A DNA stretch of 64,000 bases from Ziziphus jujuba (GCF_031755915.1 NC_083390.1:12555001-12619000); one strand, 5' to 3'; counted from the stretch's first letter, positions 47,158 to 59,300 are shown. Numbers and translations: made by a program. The notes: generated by a model from the letters alone, not told the origin.

Positions 47158-49341
47158 TATATATTGGATTTTCTAAGTGGGTGTCAAAGGATCTCCATAA
47201 GTATTCCATTTTATTAAAGAGAAAAAAGTCTCCCTCCAGAAAAGGAGATAGTGGGTGTATGAGTAGACAAGCCATTCAAAGTTCAACAATAAAAAGCAAT
47301 TAGAGGCATGTCATCTGCAATCGGTGAAAATTACTAGTCAAACTTTATAAAGGAATTCCACTCACATGTCACCAACAATTATTAAATTTTATATTAATTT
47401 TATCAAAAAAATAAAACTTTTCCAAATAACATTTGCTTATTCAATTGAGTTTCATTTATTTTAATTCAAACGGGCCATTTTGCATCAAGATTTGATAAAT
47501 ATTATAAATTATTTTTGGTATTTATTACTGGAATAAGATATAAAACCATCTTACCGGCTTTGTGGATGGCTGAATTTTGTTTGCTACCCTAGAAATGTAA
47601 ATATTTATTCAAAAAAGATATCTCTAATGGTTTTGTCTAAATATTATATCAATTTGATTTAATAAAAAAAATAAATTGATACTATCAAAGAAATTATCTA
47701 TCTTAGATGGTCTAACAGATATAATCTTTGTTAAGAATATATACATTATTAATTAGTTAAAATTTAAACATTACCATTAGATATAAATTTTATATAGAAT
47801 TAAATGTCCACCAAATAGACATTCAGACCTTAAAAGTTTTTTTTTATCTCTATACCCATTACAATCCATAAAGCCACTAGAAATTTTTTAAATCAGCTCG
47901 CCACGGGATATGGATGAGCAACCAAACACACATATTATACAAATCAATTAAGTAGAACTAGAAATTCATGATCTCAATCTCCAATGAGGTTAATTAAAAA
48001 CAAGGTGACCAAACAATGAACAAAAAATAAACAAATTTGCAATTTGAAAAATGTGTCACAATTAATATGTAGTTTCCTTACGAAGCCATTGAAAATTTTG
48101 GAAGGGCAAAATGTATGACTTTTTAGCGAGTTGATCTTTAGAGCATTGTTGATTAAAAACTGTTGGAATTACAAAACGCTTTGTAGATGCGACATATGTT
48201 TAGTGTGAATTTTATTTGCCTTTAATTTTTTAATCATAATTACATGGGGATCGAGCTAAAAATATATTTTCAATTTATAATAGTACTGTTGCATTATTCT
48301 TTAAATCTTTAGCCGCGAGTAGAACGTAGGTTTCTAATTCTTTATTTTTTTGTAGGTTGTTAAATTCATACTCTTTACATGACTAAAATATGAGTTCATA
48401 TATTTATGTATATCGTTAAGGAAACGTCTACTTTTCCACTCCATCTCATGCATTTTGTGCCTCATAATCACAAGTTCACACCCGCATTCCGTTAATGGAA
48501 TGGTTTCAGTAGAAGTCTAGAGAAAAGAGGAGGGATTGGATACTTTATAAAAATAGAAACAAAAAAGAAAAAAAGAAAAAAAGAAAAAAAAATATAATCA
48601 TACAAATATAGAAGAATAGGTGATCGTTCTATACCTATGAAAATTTAATATCATATATATATATATATTTTTTTCAATGTAAAGCTCTTTACGCCATTTG
48701 CTAATAGTAGTAAATAAATAAAATAAAAAACAAGAGGGAAACAAGGACTCCACAGAGCACCTTATTTCTTAATTAGTATATAAAATAAAATATATGTTAA
48801 TTGTATTTTAATCTTTTCGACTTTCATGATTTTGTAATTTAAATTCTCAAATTTTCAATTCGTAACAAATTTATCCAATTTCCAATTTGTATGTTCCAAT
48901 TTGATCATACAAATTGATAATTATTTCATCTACTTGGTTGTTTTCTTCTCTTTCTCCAGAGATTTATGTTTTCAATTCTATTATAAGAATAAATTCTTGA
49001 TAAAACAGCTATAGTTTGTTTGGCTAAGTTGAGATTTCACTATCTGCAAAAAAACTAAATAATTTGAAGATCTAAACAACTATTTTGGAAAATGAGGATC
49101 TAAATTACAAAACTCTAAAAATCAAACATAAAAAGTGCCATTAATCTTAAATGGAACCAGCTACTAGCTATATTTTGACTGCTTGTTTGCCCTAATGAGG
49201 TGTATTAAAGCCAAAGTTTCCTAGTTGTCTGGACATTCTGTTCTTGTTTTCGGTATTTTCCCTTTATTTCCTAATGAAATAATTAAATTGTTTTTTTTTT
49301 TTTCGCTTTTTGATTTTCTTGTTTAATTGAGAACATGCACT
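47158..49341. other. Intergenic region upstream of the AVT1-like gene
   Basis: About 2.2 kb, strongly AT-rich, with A-rich tracts near 48545-48595 and a short TA run near 48655. No ORF, LTR or clear terminal inverted repeat recognised. Confidence 0.5.
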
Positions 49342-49545
49342 TCATGCAAAATGAAAGATGGATTGGTCCCTAATTTTCCTAAGCATCTCCGACCTGCCAG
49401 CAAAGTTGTCGCATGATCTAATCAGCTCAATTGGTGTGACCTCATAAGTCATGAGTACTAGTGGCAAAGACATGGCATATCCACATATTGTGGCGCAGGC
49501 AATTAATTTCCAAAGGAAGAGTATGGGATCATTCTCACCCTCCAT
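49342..49545 (-). CDS. Small ORF, 67 codons, one possible membrane segment (hypothetical)
   Basis: Not recognised. The ATG at 49545 has a good plant context (AAAATGGAG). The first third is acidic, followed by a hydrophobic stretch (about residues 8-34, with KLIACATICGYAMSLPLVLM), then a charged C-terminal part. A TATATATAG motif near 49723 would fit a promoter with a leader of about 150 bases. It could be a first exon, a small membrane peptide, or chance. Confidence 0.2.
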   Translation of the reverse strand: MEGENDPILFLWKLIACATICGYAMSLPLVLMTYEVTPIELIRSCDNFAGRSEMLRKIRDQSIFHFA

Positions 49546-49815
49546 TTTGATCTCTCAATTCTCTTGGTCGCATACATATGCATAGTATTCGAAATGACTA
49601 TTATAACTATGCATATTCAGATCCCTTTAGCGGCATCATAATCAGTAGGTATAGCTAGCTAGCTGTAAGCTTAATTTAGCACATCTCTGCTCACTTTAAT
49701 AAGATGCTCTTTTTTTTCCACTATATATACAAATTAGTTATTCACGGACAAAGTATTATGTGTATATAATAAGCACCCAAAAAAAAAAAAAAAAACATGA
49801 TGTGTATATATTACA

Positions 49816-49817
49816 TA

Positions 49818-49852
<35 letters not shown>

Positions 49853-49861
49853 AAGAGAGAC
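49816..49861 (+). repeat. (TA)n(GA)n microsatellite
   Basis: About nine TA units passing into about twelve GA units with one interruption. The flanking stretch 49546-50290 has nothing else beyond the upstream region of the small ORF. Confidence 0.9.
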
Positions 49862-50293
49862 AGATTTAGGCTCAAATCATATCAATCTAATGGTTTTAGC
49901 ATTAGGTATTTATTTATTTATTTATTTTTATCATTGATAGCAATTCCTCCTTCCCCTCTCCCTTTCTTTAGCCCTATATCTGGATATCTTGAACACATGA
50001 CCTTTTACATGAATGTATGAATGGTATACCAGTCAAGTCAACTTTACTTAAATATTTAAGTTTTATTTAATTAGTCATTAGATCGCTTTAAGAGTTAAAA
50101 TTTAAAAATCAAATAACGGTTTAAGATGGATTTAACGGCATAATAAAATTCTATTTAGACAAAAATAAACTCTTTAAGTATCAAATAAACCATAAATGTA
50201 TTTTTTAAAACTCAGTTTTTGAAGAGATCAATGGCTGATAAGGAAATAAAAATGATAAAACCATTAAATCAACGTGATATGAGCCTAGTTATA

Positions 50294-52069
50294 TGTGATT
50301 GATTAACATAAGTATACAAGTCGCGCAAGTAATATTGAGATATAGTAAAGTATCGTTTCCACGATAATTGTTTAGACTTACAAAACCAGGTCATTACCAT
50401 AATGATAACCAAACTTTATTTAGGTAACCAAACATATAGAAATTAAGCTAAGCACTGCATACTAATTACTAATCTAATATATTTGAAATAATTGGAAAGA
50501 ATAGGCAACCACCAATTATTATGCAAGGAAATCTATGAATTTAAACATTTAAGACCTTGATTTTACTTAGACTTATCATGTGGCTATTTAATTGGTGATT
50601 GATGACCAATTCCAATCTAATTATTTACAGAAGGGTTTCCAAATTCACTTACTCCCTCTCTAAAGGTAAGCAAAATATATGGAAATTTTACTCAAATTAA
50701 AATCTCTTCCTACTTCTACTAATTAACTACGTAATTAAGTTCTCTTTACAATTTTAGTCTCAAATGGTTCTCTCAAACTTTATTATGACTTTGATTGAGG
50801 CTACCTAAGCTCCAATATGGTTCTTCAAGCTCCAGTTAGAACTTATGTCATGTCTTTCTAGTGATCAATTTGCAAATTATGCTTTCTTAAGCTAAGATTC
50901 ACAAATCTCAACAGCGCCTAACCAATTTTTCAATCTAATTAAGTGTATTCGTTAATTAATCCAAAGAAACACAAATAATGGAAAAGGAATTGTATCATTG
51001 ATTAACTAAGTTGTAATATCACAATCCAAATCTAAGCTACATCAAGGCCCTGCATCAAATATCTATTACATATTCACAGATATAAATAAAGCCCACACAT
51101 AATATAAAGAGAAATCCATATTAATTATTATTTTCATATAAAATCCCAAGAAATCTCTAAACAAATTGAGAGAAAGTAGAAAGATCAAAAGAAACAAAAG
51201 AGATAAAGGCCCTTGATGCTCAAATTTCTTGGTTTCTTCAAGCAATATTCAAATCCTAAAGCTATTCTCTCTAGAAAGCACTTTCCCTCTCTAAATTTGG
51301 TGGTGTGTTCTTCTTTTCCAAAAGCTCCCTCAATAACTAAAGCTTCTCTTTCTATGTTTATGTGTTGTTCCTCTCCAAAAGTTCCTCTTTGCTTTATGCG
51401 AAATTGCCTTTTATAGAAAATCATGGCCTCCATCTCTAAAAACAAGACCAAAACCCTAGTTTCTTTTGTCTAAAAATCATTATATCTTGATCAAATAGAC
51501 CATATTAAGTCACATGCCCCTCATATGCTTCACTAAAACACAAGTCAGGTAGTGAAAATCCAAGAAAAAAGGTCATTTTGCTATGCTTGGGCATTTGTAC
51601 TCCATTGAGCATGCACATGCCTAAACTCTGATGAAAGGGTGTAGGGTGGCATGTATGCTCTCTTAGGAAGAGAGAACATGCCACAACTACTTTCCAAAGG
51701 TACGTTACTTTTCAAAAGTGGTGTGTATACCCCATTCCCTAAAGTAGGCATGCCCTTGACTTCATCTCCATACAGATAGGGTTTTAGGATTCTTCTTTGA
51801 CTATCTTCTTAGCTTAAGATGATGCTAGATGCTTAAAAATATGTTTCGAAATCAAGACGTTTCCATGAAAATGCTTATCTTTTGGCTTCCAAGATGAGAT
51901 GCTTCGAAAATAGTTTAAAAGCTCCTTAAATTGTGCAAATACTCCTTCGTTTCCATAATTGAAGCTTTTCCTGTAAAAACACACAAAACATATCAAATAT
52001 CACCAAAAACTCAAGGAGACAAACAAACACTTAAGTCAAAACAAGTTAGATTAGTTAGTATGAAAGTCA
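50294..52069 (-). repeat. Diverged Athila-like LTR, possibly solo or truncated element
   Basis: The left end resembles the window-strand start of the Athila LTRs in layout (ATACAAGTCGCGCAAGTAATA followed by AGTATCGTTTCCAC). The right end is CA followed by TTAATCCTACCCCTAAATTTAG, which looks like the reverse complement of an Athila polypurine tract. About 1.78 kb, the right size. No internal coding region follows to the right. The assignment rests on layout rather than clear identity. Confidence 0.4.
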
Positions 52070-52755
52070 TTAATCCTACCCCTAAATTTAGTTATTTGAT
52101 TGTCCTTATAGCAAGGCAAGGTTGGTTATAAAGACGAAAAGAAATGTCTGGCTTATGGTAATATGATTTTGTTGAAGTTTTGGCTCTCAGATATGAAAAC
52201 AAAGATTGAAGATTTTGTGCTGCTTATTTAAAACTGATGGCCTTTTAGGTCTTTGTTCTCAATTTTCAATATCAATATGAGCTAGAAAAACTTCTTTTTT
52301 TTCAATCAATGTTATTGTTAATATATACTTCTTTTTTTTTTTCAATCAATGTTATTGTTAATATATTACAATCAAAATAAGCATGAAAAGTGTCCATGTG
52401 AGCAAATGAGAGTGAAGTACTTCAAAATGAAACAATAGATGTTGTGAATGTAATGCCATCATCATGATCCAATGAAAGCTTGACTTTTTGCTCTCTCACA
52501 TAGCTTGCATCATAGTGAAGTAATCTCCTCATGGCTTGACACTTGTCACATGCTTCATTGGCTGAGAATTATGTAAAATCCGTGCTTGTCACATCATAAA
52601 GCTTCTTTAAGTATGTTAAGCTCTTTAAGCTTCTTAAGTAGCTTTCTTAGTCTATGACCTAAGTTGGATTCTAAGCTTAATCACAAGTCATTTAATGTTT
52701 TTGATACCTACTTACAACCCTAAACAAAATAGGTTCTAAATGATCTAATAAAAGA
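52070..52755. other. Unassigned spacer
   Basis: AT-rich with no ORF. It may begin with a remnant of the 3' untranslated region of the Athila-like element to its left. It contains the short tandem duplication at 52291-52367. Confidence 0.4.
52291..52367 (+). repeat. Tandem duplication of about 38 bp
   Basis: Two adjacent copies of a CTTC-polyT-CAATCAATGTTATTG block, differing mainly in T-tract length. Confidence 0.85.
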
Positions 52756-53115
52756 TGAAAGGCAAGGTTTATCTAAAGAGGACAAGGATTCAAAGCTGTT
52801 GGAAATTGATTTTGGAAGTGTTTTGTAATGCTTAGTCTTGTTGGTTTGAATAAGCTGCTGAAATTTTCCACTAAGGCGAATATGGATGTTTCTCTTGTTT
52901 TCAAATGAAAAACTAAGATATTGTGCCAAAACTTAAAATTCATTCATTCATTGAAATGTTGTGCATATTTATAGGTTACTAAATTGGTATGAAAGCACAC
53001 CATTGTCGAACATAAGTACCAATAATTTCTAAGTGCTTCATGGTGAAGTAGGTATATGTGTAAAGGTAACTTCATTACATGCTTCCTAAAATTTTGACAA
53101 GTGTTGCTGTCTTAT
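52756..53115 (-). repeat. Copia-type LTR part (U5 side), diverged
   Basis: Starts TGAAAGGCAAGG and follows the copia LTRs at 9231 and 39660 for about 360 bp, including GAATAAGCT, the Ser/Cys-like GTTTCTCTTG block, a CTATAAATA-type TATA (on the - strand) and GAAAGCACACCAT. Beyond about 53115 similarity stops and the tail of Ty3-G#3 begins. The first half of the copia LTR is therefore missing. Confidence 0.65.
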
Positions 53116-53159
53116 TGATTACTTCACTATGAAGCTGCCTTATTGTTGCCTTATTAAGT

Positions 53160-53914
53160 ACTTCACCATGTACACAACCCTTTTTTGGTTGCCTTTAAAG
53201 CTGCCTTGACTTGATTCCATGATCTCTTGGACATATGCATTGAATCCATGAAGCATTGGAACCATTTTATGCTGTCTGGAAGCCATACATGCACCAAAAC
53301 CACTGCCCGGGTCCGTATCAGCTTCCACCACTTTTATGCTCAAAATAGGTCTTGGATCTTTGGGTATGGACAAGCCGTCTTGAGAATGAACTACTTCCTG
53401 GATAAAGGCAGCAGGGTTTTCCCTAAACCTTTTAGCTTGAGCCCTAGTGATCAGCCTGGTCTTTATCCGTATTGGGTCAGCACCCCAGCGAGTTGTCGTT
53501 TGTGTGGGCGTGGGCAGATTCTCATCATTCTCCTCCTCTTGAAAAGGATTTCCCTTAAATCAAAGTCATCACCTGTAGCAGAAGGAGATAAATCAGCAAC
53601 ATTAAATGTAGCACTAACTACTCACCCAGCAAATCAAATTTGTAAGCTTTGTCATTTATCCACTCAAAACTTGAAAAGGTCCATCGCCACAAAGCATAAG
53701 CTTAGACTTCCTTTGATTGGGATACCTTTCCTTTCTTAAGTGCAACCAAACCCAACCTCCAAGTTCAAAGATAACTTATTTTCGGCCTTGATTGGTACTC
53801 CTTGCATATTCCTCGGTCCTCCTCTCAATATTTGCCTTAGTCTTTTCATGAATCTGCTTCACAAAATCAGCTTTTTATTTTTCATCTAGATTAGCATATT
53901 CACTTAAAGGAAAT
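53160..53914 (-). pseudogene. Ty3-G#3 integrase C-terminal part and pol tail
   Basis: From 53914 downwards: SEYANLDEK, KADFVKQIHEKTKANIERRTE, a stop, then [21 protein letters not shown] and GDGPFQV, as in the Ty3-G#1 integrase tail. After frame breaks comes an IPFQEEENDEN segment, then TTRWGADPIRI and ITRAQAKRFREN, equivalent to the ITRARAKRF tail of Ty3-G#1. A relic with several breaks; it continues from 62558. Confidence 0.78.
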
Positions 53915-55780
53915 TGTAACACCCTGTACCAAAAAAATTTTCATGATTAAACAAATTTGACCAAATTGACTAAGTTTGACCAAGTGAATAATATATGGGT
54001 TCAGTTGACTTTTTCAATAGCCAATATTTTTGGTTTGACTGAGATACCATTGTGTAGATCTCGTCGATACGAGTTCACAGACTGGCGGCACGCCAAATTC
54101 TGAGTTACGGACAAAAAGTTATGGTTCTGAAAACTTTTAAGCATAAGTTTTAAATCAGTGTCCAAGTCAGTTCCCAGTTTTTATCTGTTAGTGACCCAAG
54201 GCTTTATATAAGCCTAGGTAAGCATGTCAAACAGGAAACAAAGCCTAAAATACCCTTTTTTTCCCCAAAACCCGAGAAATTCTCTCCTCAGACCCATGGG
54301 TCCAAACTGGGTCGTTTCGACCCGTTTACCGTCGAACCTGGTCACCGCCGTTTTGCCCATTTTCGGCCAACCACCACTTACATGGGCCAGCCACCTAGGA
54401 AGGTCACCTGAAGGTGAGCTCAGCCGTGAAATTTCACGGTGAGAAGTGGTCGGACGCGCCCAGATTGGGCCGGTGAAGTTCACGGCGGCCGACGAGGTAG
54501 GTCATCGGATTTTCTCATTTTTTGACCTTTTTAGGCCAACCCATAAACCTTTTCCACTATTTTTGACCCCTCTGAGCTCATTTCCATGGTTATTTTGTCC
54601 AGATTCTTCAACGTTTGAAAAATTCGATAACGAGAAATTCGGCCGACGCTTCAACAGTGTTTTCCGGCCACCGGAGGAAACTTTGGACCAAGGTGAGCAT
54701 ACTGATGAGTTCTTTGTCTCTTGGGCTTTCCGTCAATATAAAGTTTGTGAATTTTGGAGGTCGTTTGATAATTTTTCCATTTTTGGATCAGTTAGTTAAT
54801 TTTCGGATAAGTTGGGGACTATGTTTGGACAAATTAGTCAAATTAGTTAAAATTGGAGTTGAATTAGTGAAATTGGATATTATTAGGACCCATTAGGTGG
54901 TTCGATTTTGAAATATTAGGCTTCGGGTAAAAATCCCCAATTTTGGATACCAGGTCCTAAGAACATGCGGTATAATTGGACTACCCGGTGTCCAATTTAT
55001 GCAATTTTGTAGTACTGTAAATTATTTTGAGACATTTAGGTTATATAAGTCTCTCTGGTTTAGTTGTTTTGGAGCCTGAGGAATATTTTATTATATTACA
55101 GGCATTCGAGTTGAGCCTGGAGGCAATCTTGTAGAGGAGCAGGCATGAGCATCTACAGTCCTGTAAGTGGTTATATCATTTTTAAATGATTTGGGATATA
55201 GTATAGTATATATGGGGTTTAAATATTTTACGTATATATCATTTGATTGAAATGTTGTTTTGTGCATATATAAATATTTGCTTTCACATATATGTCTTAT
55301 TATTTTATATGACTTTTGATAATATTTTAAGTGATTTTAAATTTTAATGGGTCCATAAATGGACTTGTGGTATTTAAATATCTTGGTAATTAAATTGAGA
55401 TTTTAAATCATTTTGGAAACTATTTGGTTTGAGAAACTAGATTGAAAATCATATAATTTTAAGCACGATCAAATATTTTATAATTTTATGTGCTTAAAAT
55501 TGGTTTATGGTGAATATATTTCACTATAGTATTTCTGGTTTTCGTATGAAATGATGTTTTGAGATTTGGAAGTATTTAATTAAACGGTGGAAGTTTAAAT
55601 GTTAAATTATGATTTATGATACAGTATCGTTTGGAAAAGTATATATATAATCGTACAAGATTGTTTCATGTATACTGTATTGGTTATTTTTAAATTGATG
55701 TACCATGTAATGCTAATACCTTGGATCAGTATTATATTATATTATATTACCACGCGCTGGGTTTACCATGGCGCCGTGAA

Positions 55781-55984
55781 GTTGGTTTCATCCAACGGTT
55801 ATTTATTATTATCATGGACTGTGAGGTCGGATTTATCCGACGGTTTATTATTATTGCCATAGTGCCATGAGGTTGGTATCATCCAACGGTTTATTATTGC
55901 CACGGACCGTGAGGTTGGGTACGTCCCGACGGTTATTTATTATTTCCACGACACCGTTCATATATTGAGGTGGATATATCCCAC
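55781..55984 (+). repeat. Tandem hairpin repeats in the Tekay-like 5' LTR
   Basis: Five units about 40-55 bp apart, each with a short stem-loop followed by GGTT and TTATTATT: GTTGGTTTCATCCAAC (55781), GTCGGATTTATCCGAC (55826), GTTGGTATCATCCAAC (55872), GTTGGGTACGTCCCGAC (55914), GTGGATATATCCCAC (55970). Both sides of the stem vary together. Confidence 0.85.
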
Positions 55985-56587
55985 GGTTTGTATATTGGTA
56001 CATCGTATGGTACATTGTATATGTTTGTATATATTGTTGATTTACAGATATTGTGGTGATTTCTGCATTTTCATATTTATTTGGTGGAACTGTATTTATT
56101 ATAGTTTATGCTCAAATGTTTATATCTGGATTTGAGACATTTCATAATATTACAATGATCGTTCATTCATGCTTTTTAGCATCGGTTTTTATGATATTAA
56201 TTGGGGTACAAGTTTGGATTTTGTGAAATAATTTTTAAACGGGGAACTTTTCAACAAGTGGAATGAGAGGTCTTGAGAGAAAGATTTTTCAGAAATAAAT
56301 CATTAATTTTCTATTATACTATGCCACTCACTGAGATTTCTTTATCTCACGTTTTATTGTTTTAAATTCGTTCCCCTAGGCCCAGACAGCTAGTAGCAGT
56401 CTACCTCGCGCATAGCTTATCGCTTGTTTCCTTCCACCACAGCAGCCGTATTTATCCTTTCTTCACCTATTGTTATCTTCTGGACTTATTTATTATTTAT
56501 TGGTACTCATAAACTTTGTTGACACTCTTAGAATGCTCTGATTTTAATTATGGGACTCAGTAGAGACCATGGTACTCATGTGTGTAG

Positions 56588-56919
56588 ATTTCTACTTGCC
56601 TTAGATCACTATCGAGGCTATGATAAACTCATAGCACAGACGATCCTTACCCGTGAAGGCAGAAACAGTACCTGTTGTTAACAAAACGGAGTCTCAAAAG
56701 CCCTTTTTTTTTTATCGACCTATCCCAATATGCCTCACTATACACTCTCACCCAGCTTCATGGTCACACTGATAACTCTTCACTGTCTTGCTATCTGAAC
56801 TTGAAGATTGGTGCCGAGGTCTTAATAGAAAGGGGTTGATAGTCCCGCCGGCTAGGCTTTTCCGAACTTCCCTTCTTCTCCCCGTGAACCCCTTTTCTTC
56901 TGCTTTTTCCCAACGATAT
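56588..56919. other. Extra segment of about 0.33 kb found only in the 5' LTR
   Basis: Flanked by GTGTGTAG on the left and CGGACTGTAG on the right, where the 3' LTR reads straight through at 62348. It is visibly richer in G and C than its surroundings and lacks the LTR style. It contains a T10 tract at 56706. Origin unknown; a piece of organellar or other host DNA is possible. Confidence 0.6.
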
Positions 56920-57121
56920 ATCGGACTGTAGTACAGTAGACCGGTTGTGGACTTATTTATATATATATATTGAGGTATTAATGTTAATGCTGGTGTTTGA
57001 TTATCTATGTTTTTAAGGTGAGGTTTCATTGGATATTTTCTAGGGATTGTCCAGTGGGACTTCACTAGGCGGGATCACCTGGGAGGTCCTAGGAGGGTTC
57101 CCGGGGCGGGTCCTATCAGCT

Positions 57122-57133
57122 TGGTATCAGAGC
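57122..57133 (+). other. Tekay-like primer-binding site
   Basis: TGGTATCAGAGC, three bases after the LTR end, an exact initiator-tRNA-Met type site. Confidence 0.9.
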
Positions 57134-57269
57134 TTTAGGTTCTAAATTCCTCGGGGTTGCGCATTGCTGTGAAACTCATCTTATGTTTTGCATACTTTCC
57201 CAACCTATTTCTTGACATTGATTTCATTTCTTTTATTCATGGAAATAAATCCTTTTTTTTTTTTTCCTT

Positions 57270-58015
57270 ATGGCGCGCAGAGGTAGACGTAGGTCTCAGC
57301 AGGCTTCATCCGAAAGTACGGATGCACCCACTTATGAGGAGCATCTTGTCGAGCGCTGGCTTGATCACTCGAGAGGAGTGGGTTTATTAGGTATTCTGTT
57401 AAGTAGGCTTGTAGACGTGGAGCAGTTGGTTGTGATGGCTCCATAGATCCTATGCAATGTCCGGTTGAGGACAAGGTCACATTAGTTAGCTTTATGCTAG
57501 AAGGAAACTCGAGGAAGTGGTGGATGTATGGAAGGACTAGGAGACATCACCCTTGAACATAGTTTAAGACTACATTTCACATTGAGCTTTGTTCTCCAAC
57601 CTTTATTAAGATTAAGAGGTTAAAGTTGAGACACCATTTAGGGTTCAGAACAATGGATAGTGAACAACGATAGTAGTTTTTTTTTGTTTTTGTTTTTTTT
57701 GTTTTTTGTTTTTTTTTTGTTTTTAGAGATCTGCAGTCCGAGGTAGCTTATGTGGCAGGTTTCATGATAGGTAGTGCCAATGGGATGGATCATGCTTTCA
57801 TTACAAGCAGTCGAAACACTTTAAAAATGATTGACCTTATCGAGAATATGGTCATGCTAGAGCTTTACGACCGGGTGCACAATTTCAACTGATTGATGGG
57901 TACAAAGTATATGATACATAAACAGGCCAGACTTCAAGAGATTCTATCAACACTGGACAACGATCTTCGTCCACAGCCAAAGGTAGAGGTTAGAAGGGAT
58001 GACAACTTACCAAAG
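57270..58015 (+). pseudogene. Tekay-like gag (degenerate)
   Basis: ATG at 57270 starts MARRGRRRSQQ, a basic N-terminus usual for this lineage. Frame breaks occur within 150 bases. Later pieces of the gag core are visible: KVTLVSFMLEGNSRKWWMYG near 57475-57530 and TFIKIKRLK near 57600. A T-rich tract near 57665-57722 interrupts. Not translatable as a whole. Confidence 0.7.
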
Positions 58016-59300
58016 GTAAGGTATATGTTATGATCAATTAGGAGGATCACTCTGATGTTGTGACAGATACATTATCTACGCTTGATAGTGACGGACATAT
58101 TTTATTGGCTCAAGGACCACACATTCTTTTGTTTGACATGAATATGTTACTCCAGTCGAGATGACTCAAGTTCGTTAGGGGTGTTACCTGAAAGGTTCCA
58201 CATCCATAGGAGGATTCTTTTAACCTTGTCAGGTGTTTAAGAGTAGTTATCTTCGTTGCATGGAAATTAAGGTTCTTAATATTAGAATCTAGTATAGGTA
58301 AAGTTTGTTTATGCATTTTGGTGATCTTGTGTAGGACAATTTGCTGAGAATTAAGTGGTGAATTTCATAAGTTGGTTTGGTAGCATATGCTTTTGGATGA
58401 TGATTTTAGATCTTGGTTTTGATATTTTGTTTTCTTGAAGATTGAGGGTTTTATATCGATGATGTTTTATGGATCTAAGGTGGTTGATATTCTTGATGAT
58501 AACTTAATCTCCTAAGAAATATGATTTTTGGGGCATAACTAGAATATAAGCAAGTAATAAATGTTTTCTTATGATTTGAGAATCTTGTAACTAGTTTATA
58601 GTATTTGGTTGTGATATTAGAATTAAGATTTAAAATTTCTTATTGCTCGAGGTATGTATTCTTGGAGTTTATTTGAAATTGGAAGAATTTGAGGTATCTT
58701 CAAGAATGATATTTGAGATGATGAGAGGACTCGGACTTGATCTTTTGGCTTCATATTTCTTGGTGTTGACAATCTTGAGGATTTCTTTAGGCTTTATAAG
58801 CAATCTAAAGCTCTCCATTGGAATAAATATAAGGAACTTTGTTTTATGACTTTGATGAATTTGGTTAAAAGAAAGATGTTTGTCGAGGTTAAGGAAATTG
58901 GATAATCAATGAGGAACATGGATCTTATAATTGCAAGTACTAGGAGTGTAATCGGAGGTAAAGAGAATAATTTACATTTTAACTTTGTGACACTAGTATT
59001 TGATTCGAGAAAATTAGATTTAAGTCCTAAGCCTTCTTTTGAATTGGCATGGAGTTTTTTTTTTTTTTTTTTTTAGAAAGTTATGAGTTGTTACTTATGC
59101 TTCTAGACAATTGAAGAAGCACGAGCTGAATTATCCAACTCATGAGTTAGAGCTTGTTGCAATGAATTTTTTTATATTGCAATCTTGGAGGCTCTACTTG
59201 TATAGAGTTGCTTGTCGGACCCTTACTGATCATAGGAGCACTAAGTATTTGTTTACTTAGAAGGATTTGAACTTAAGGTAAAGGAGATGGATATATTGCT
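58016..59300 (+). pseudogene. Tekay-like protease and RNase H remnants, RT missing
   Basis: A GKVYVMIN segment with DHSDVVTDT near 58018-58070 marks the start of the protease region. From about 58140 to 59080 I recognise nothing; the RT palm motifs are absent. At 59095-59270 an RNase H remnant reads [24 protein letters not shown] and [11 protein letters not shown]. An in-frame stop follows. Confidence 0.65.

Larger units (their letters stand above)
53915..57118 (+). repeat. 5' LTR of the Tekay-like element (3204 bp)
   Basis: TGTAACACCCTGTACC to CGGGTCCTATCA. It holds a GC-rich block near 54240-54520, hairpin repeats at 55781-55984 and an extra segment at 56588-56919 that the 3' LTR lacks. 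Confidence 0.9.

Noticed and set aside
54224..54896. Open frames on both strands in a GC-rich stretch
   Set aside because: They are inside the Tekay-like LTR, overlap each other and have no known domain; partly absent from the 3' LTR.
55781..55984. CRISPR-like array of short repeats
   Set aside because: Units are degenerate hairpins within a plant LTR, spacers are not unique, and there are no cas genes; the organism is a plant.
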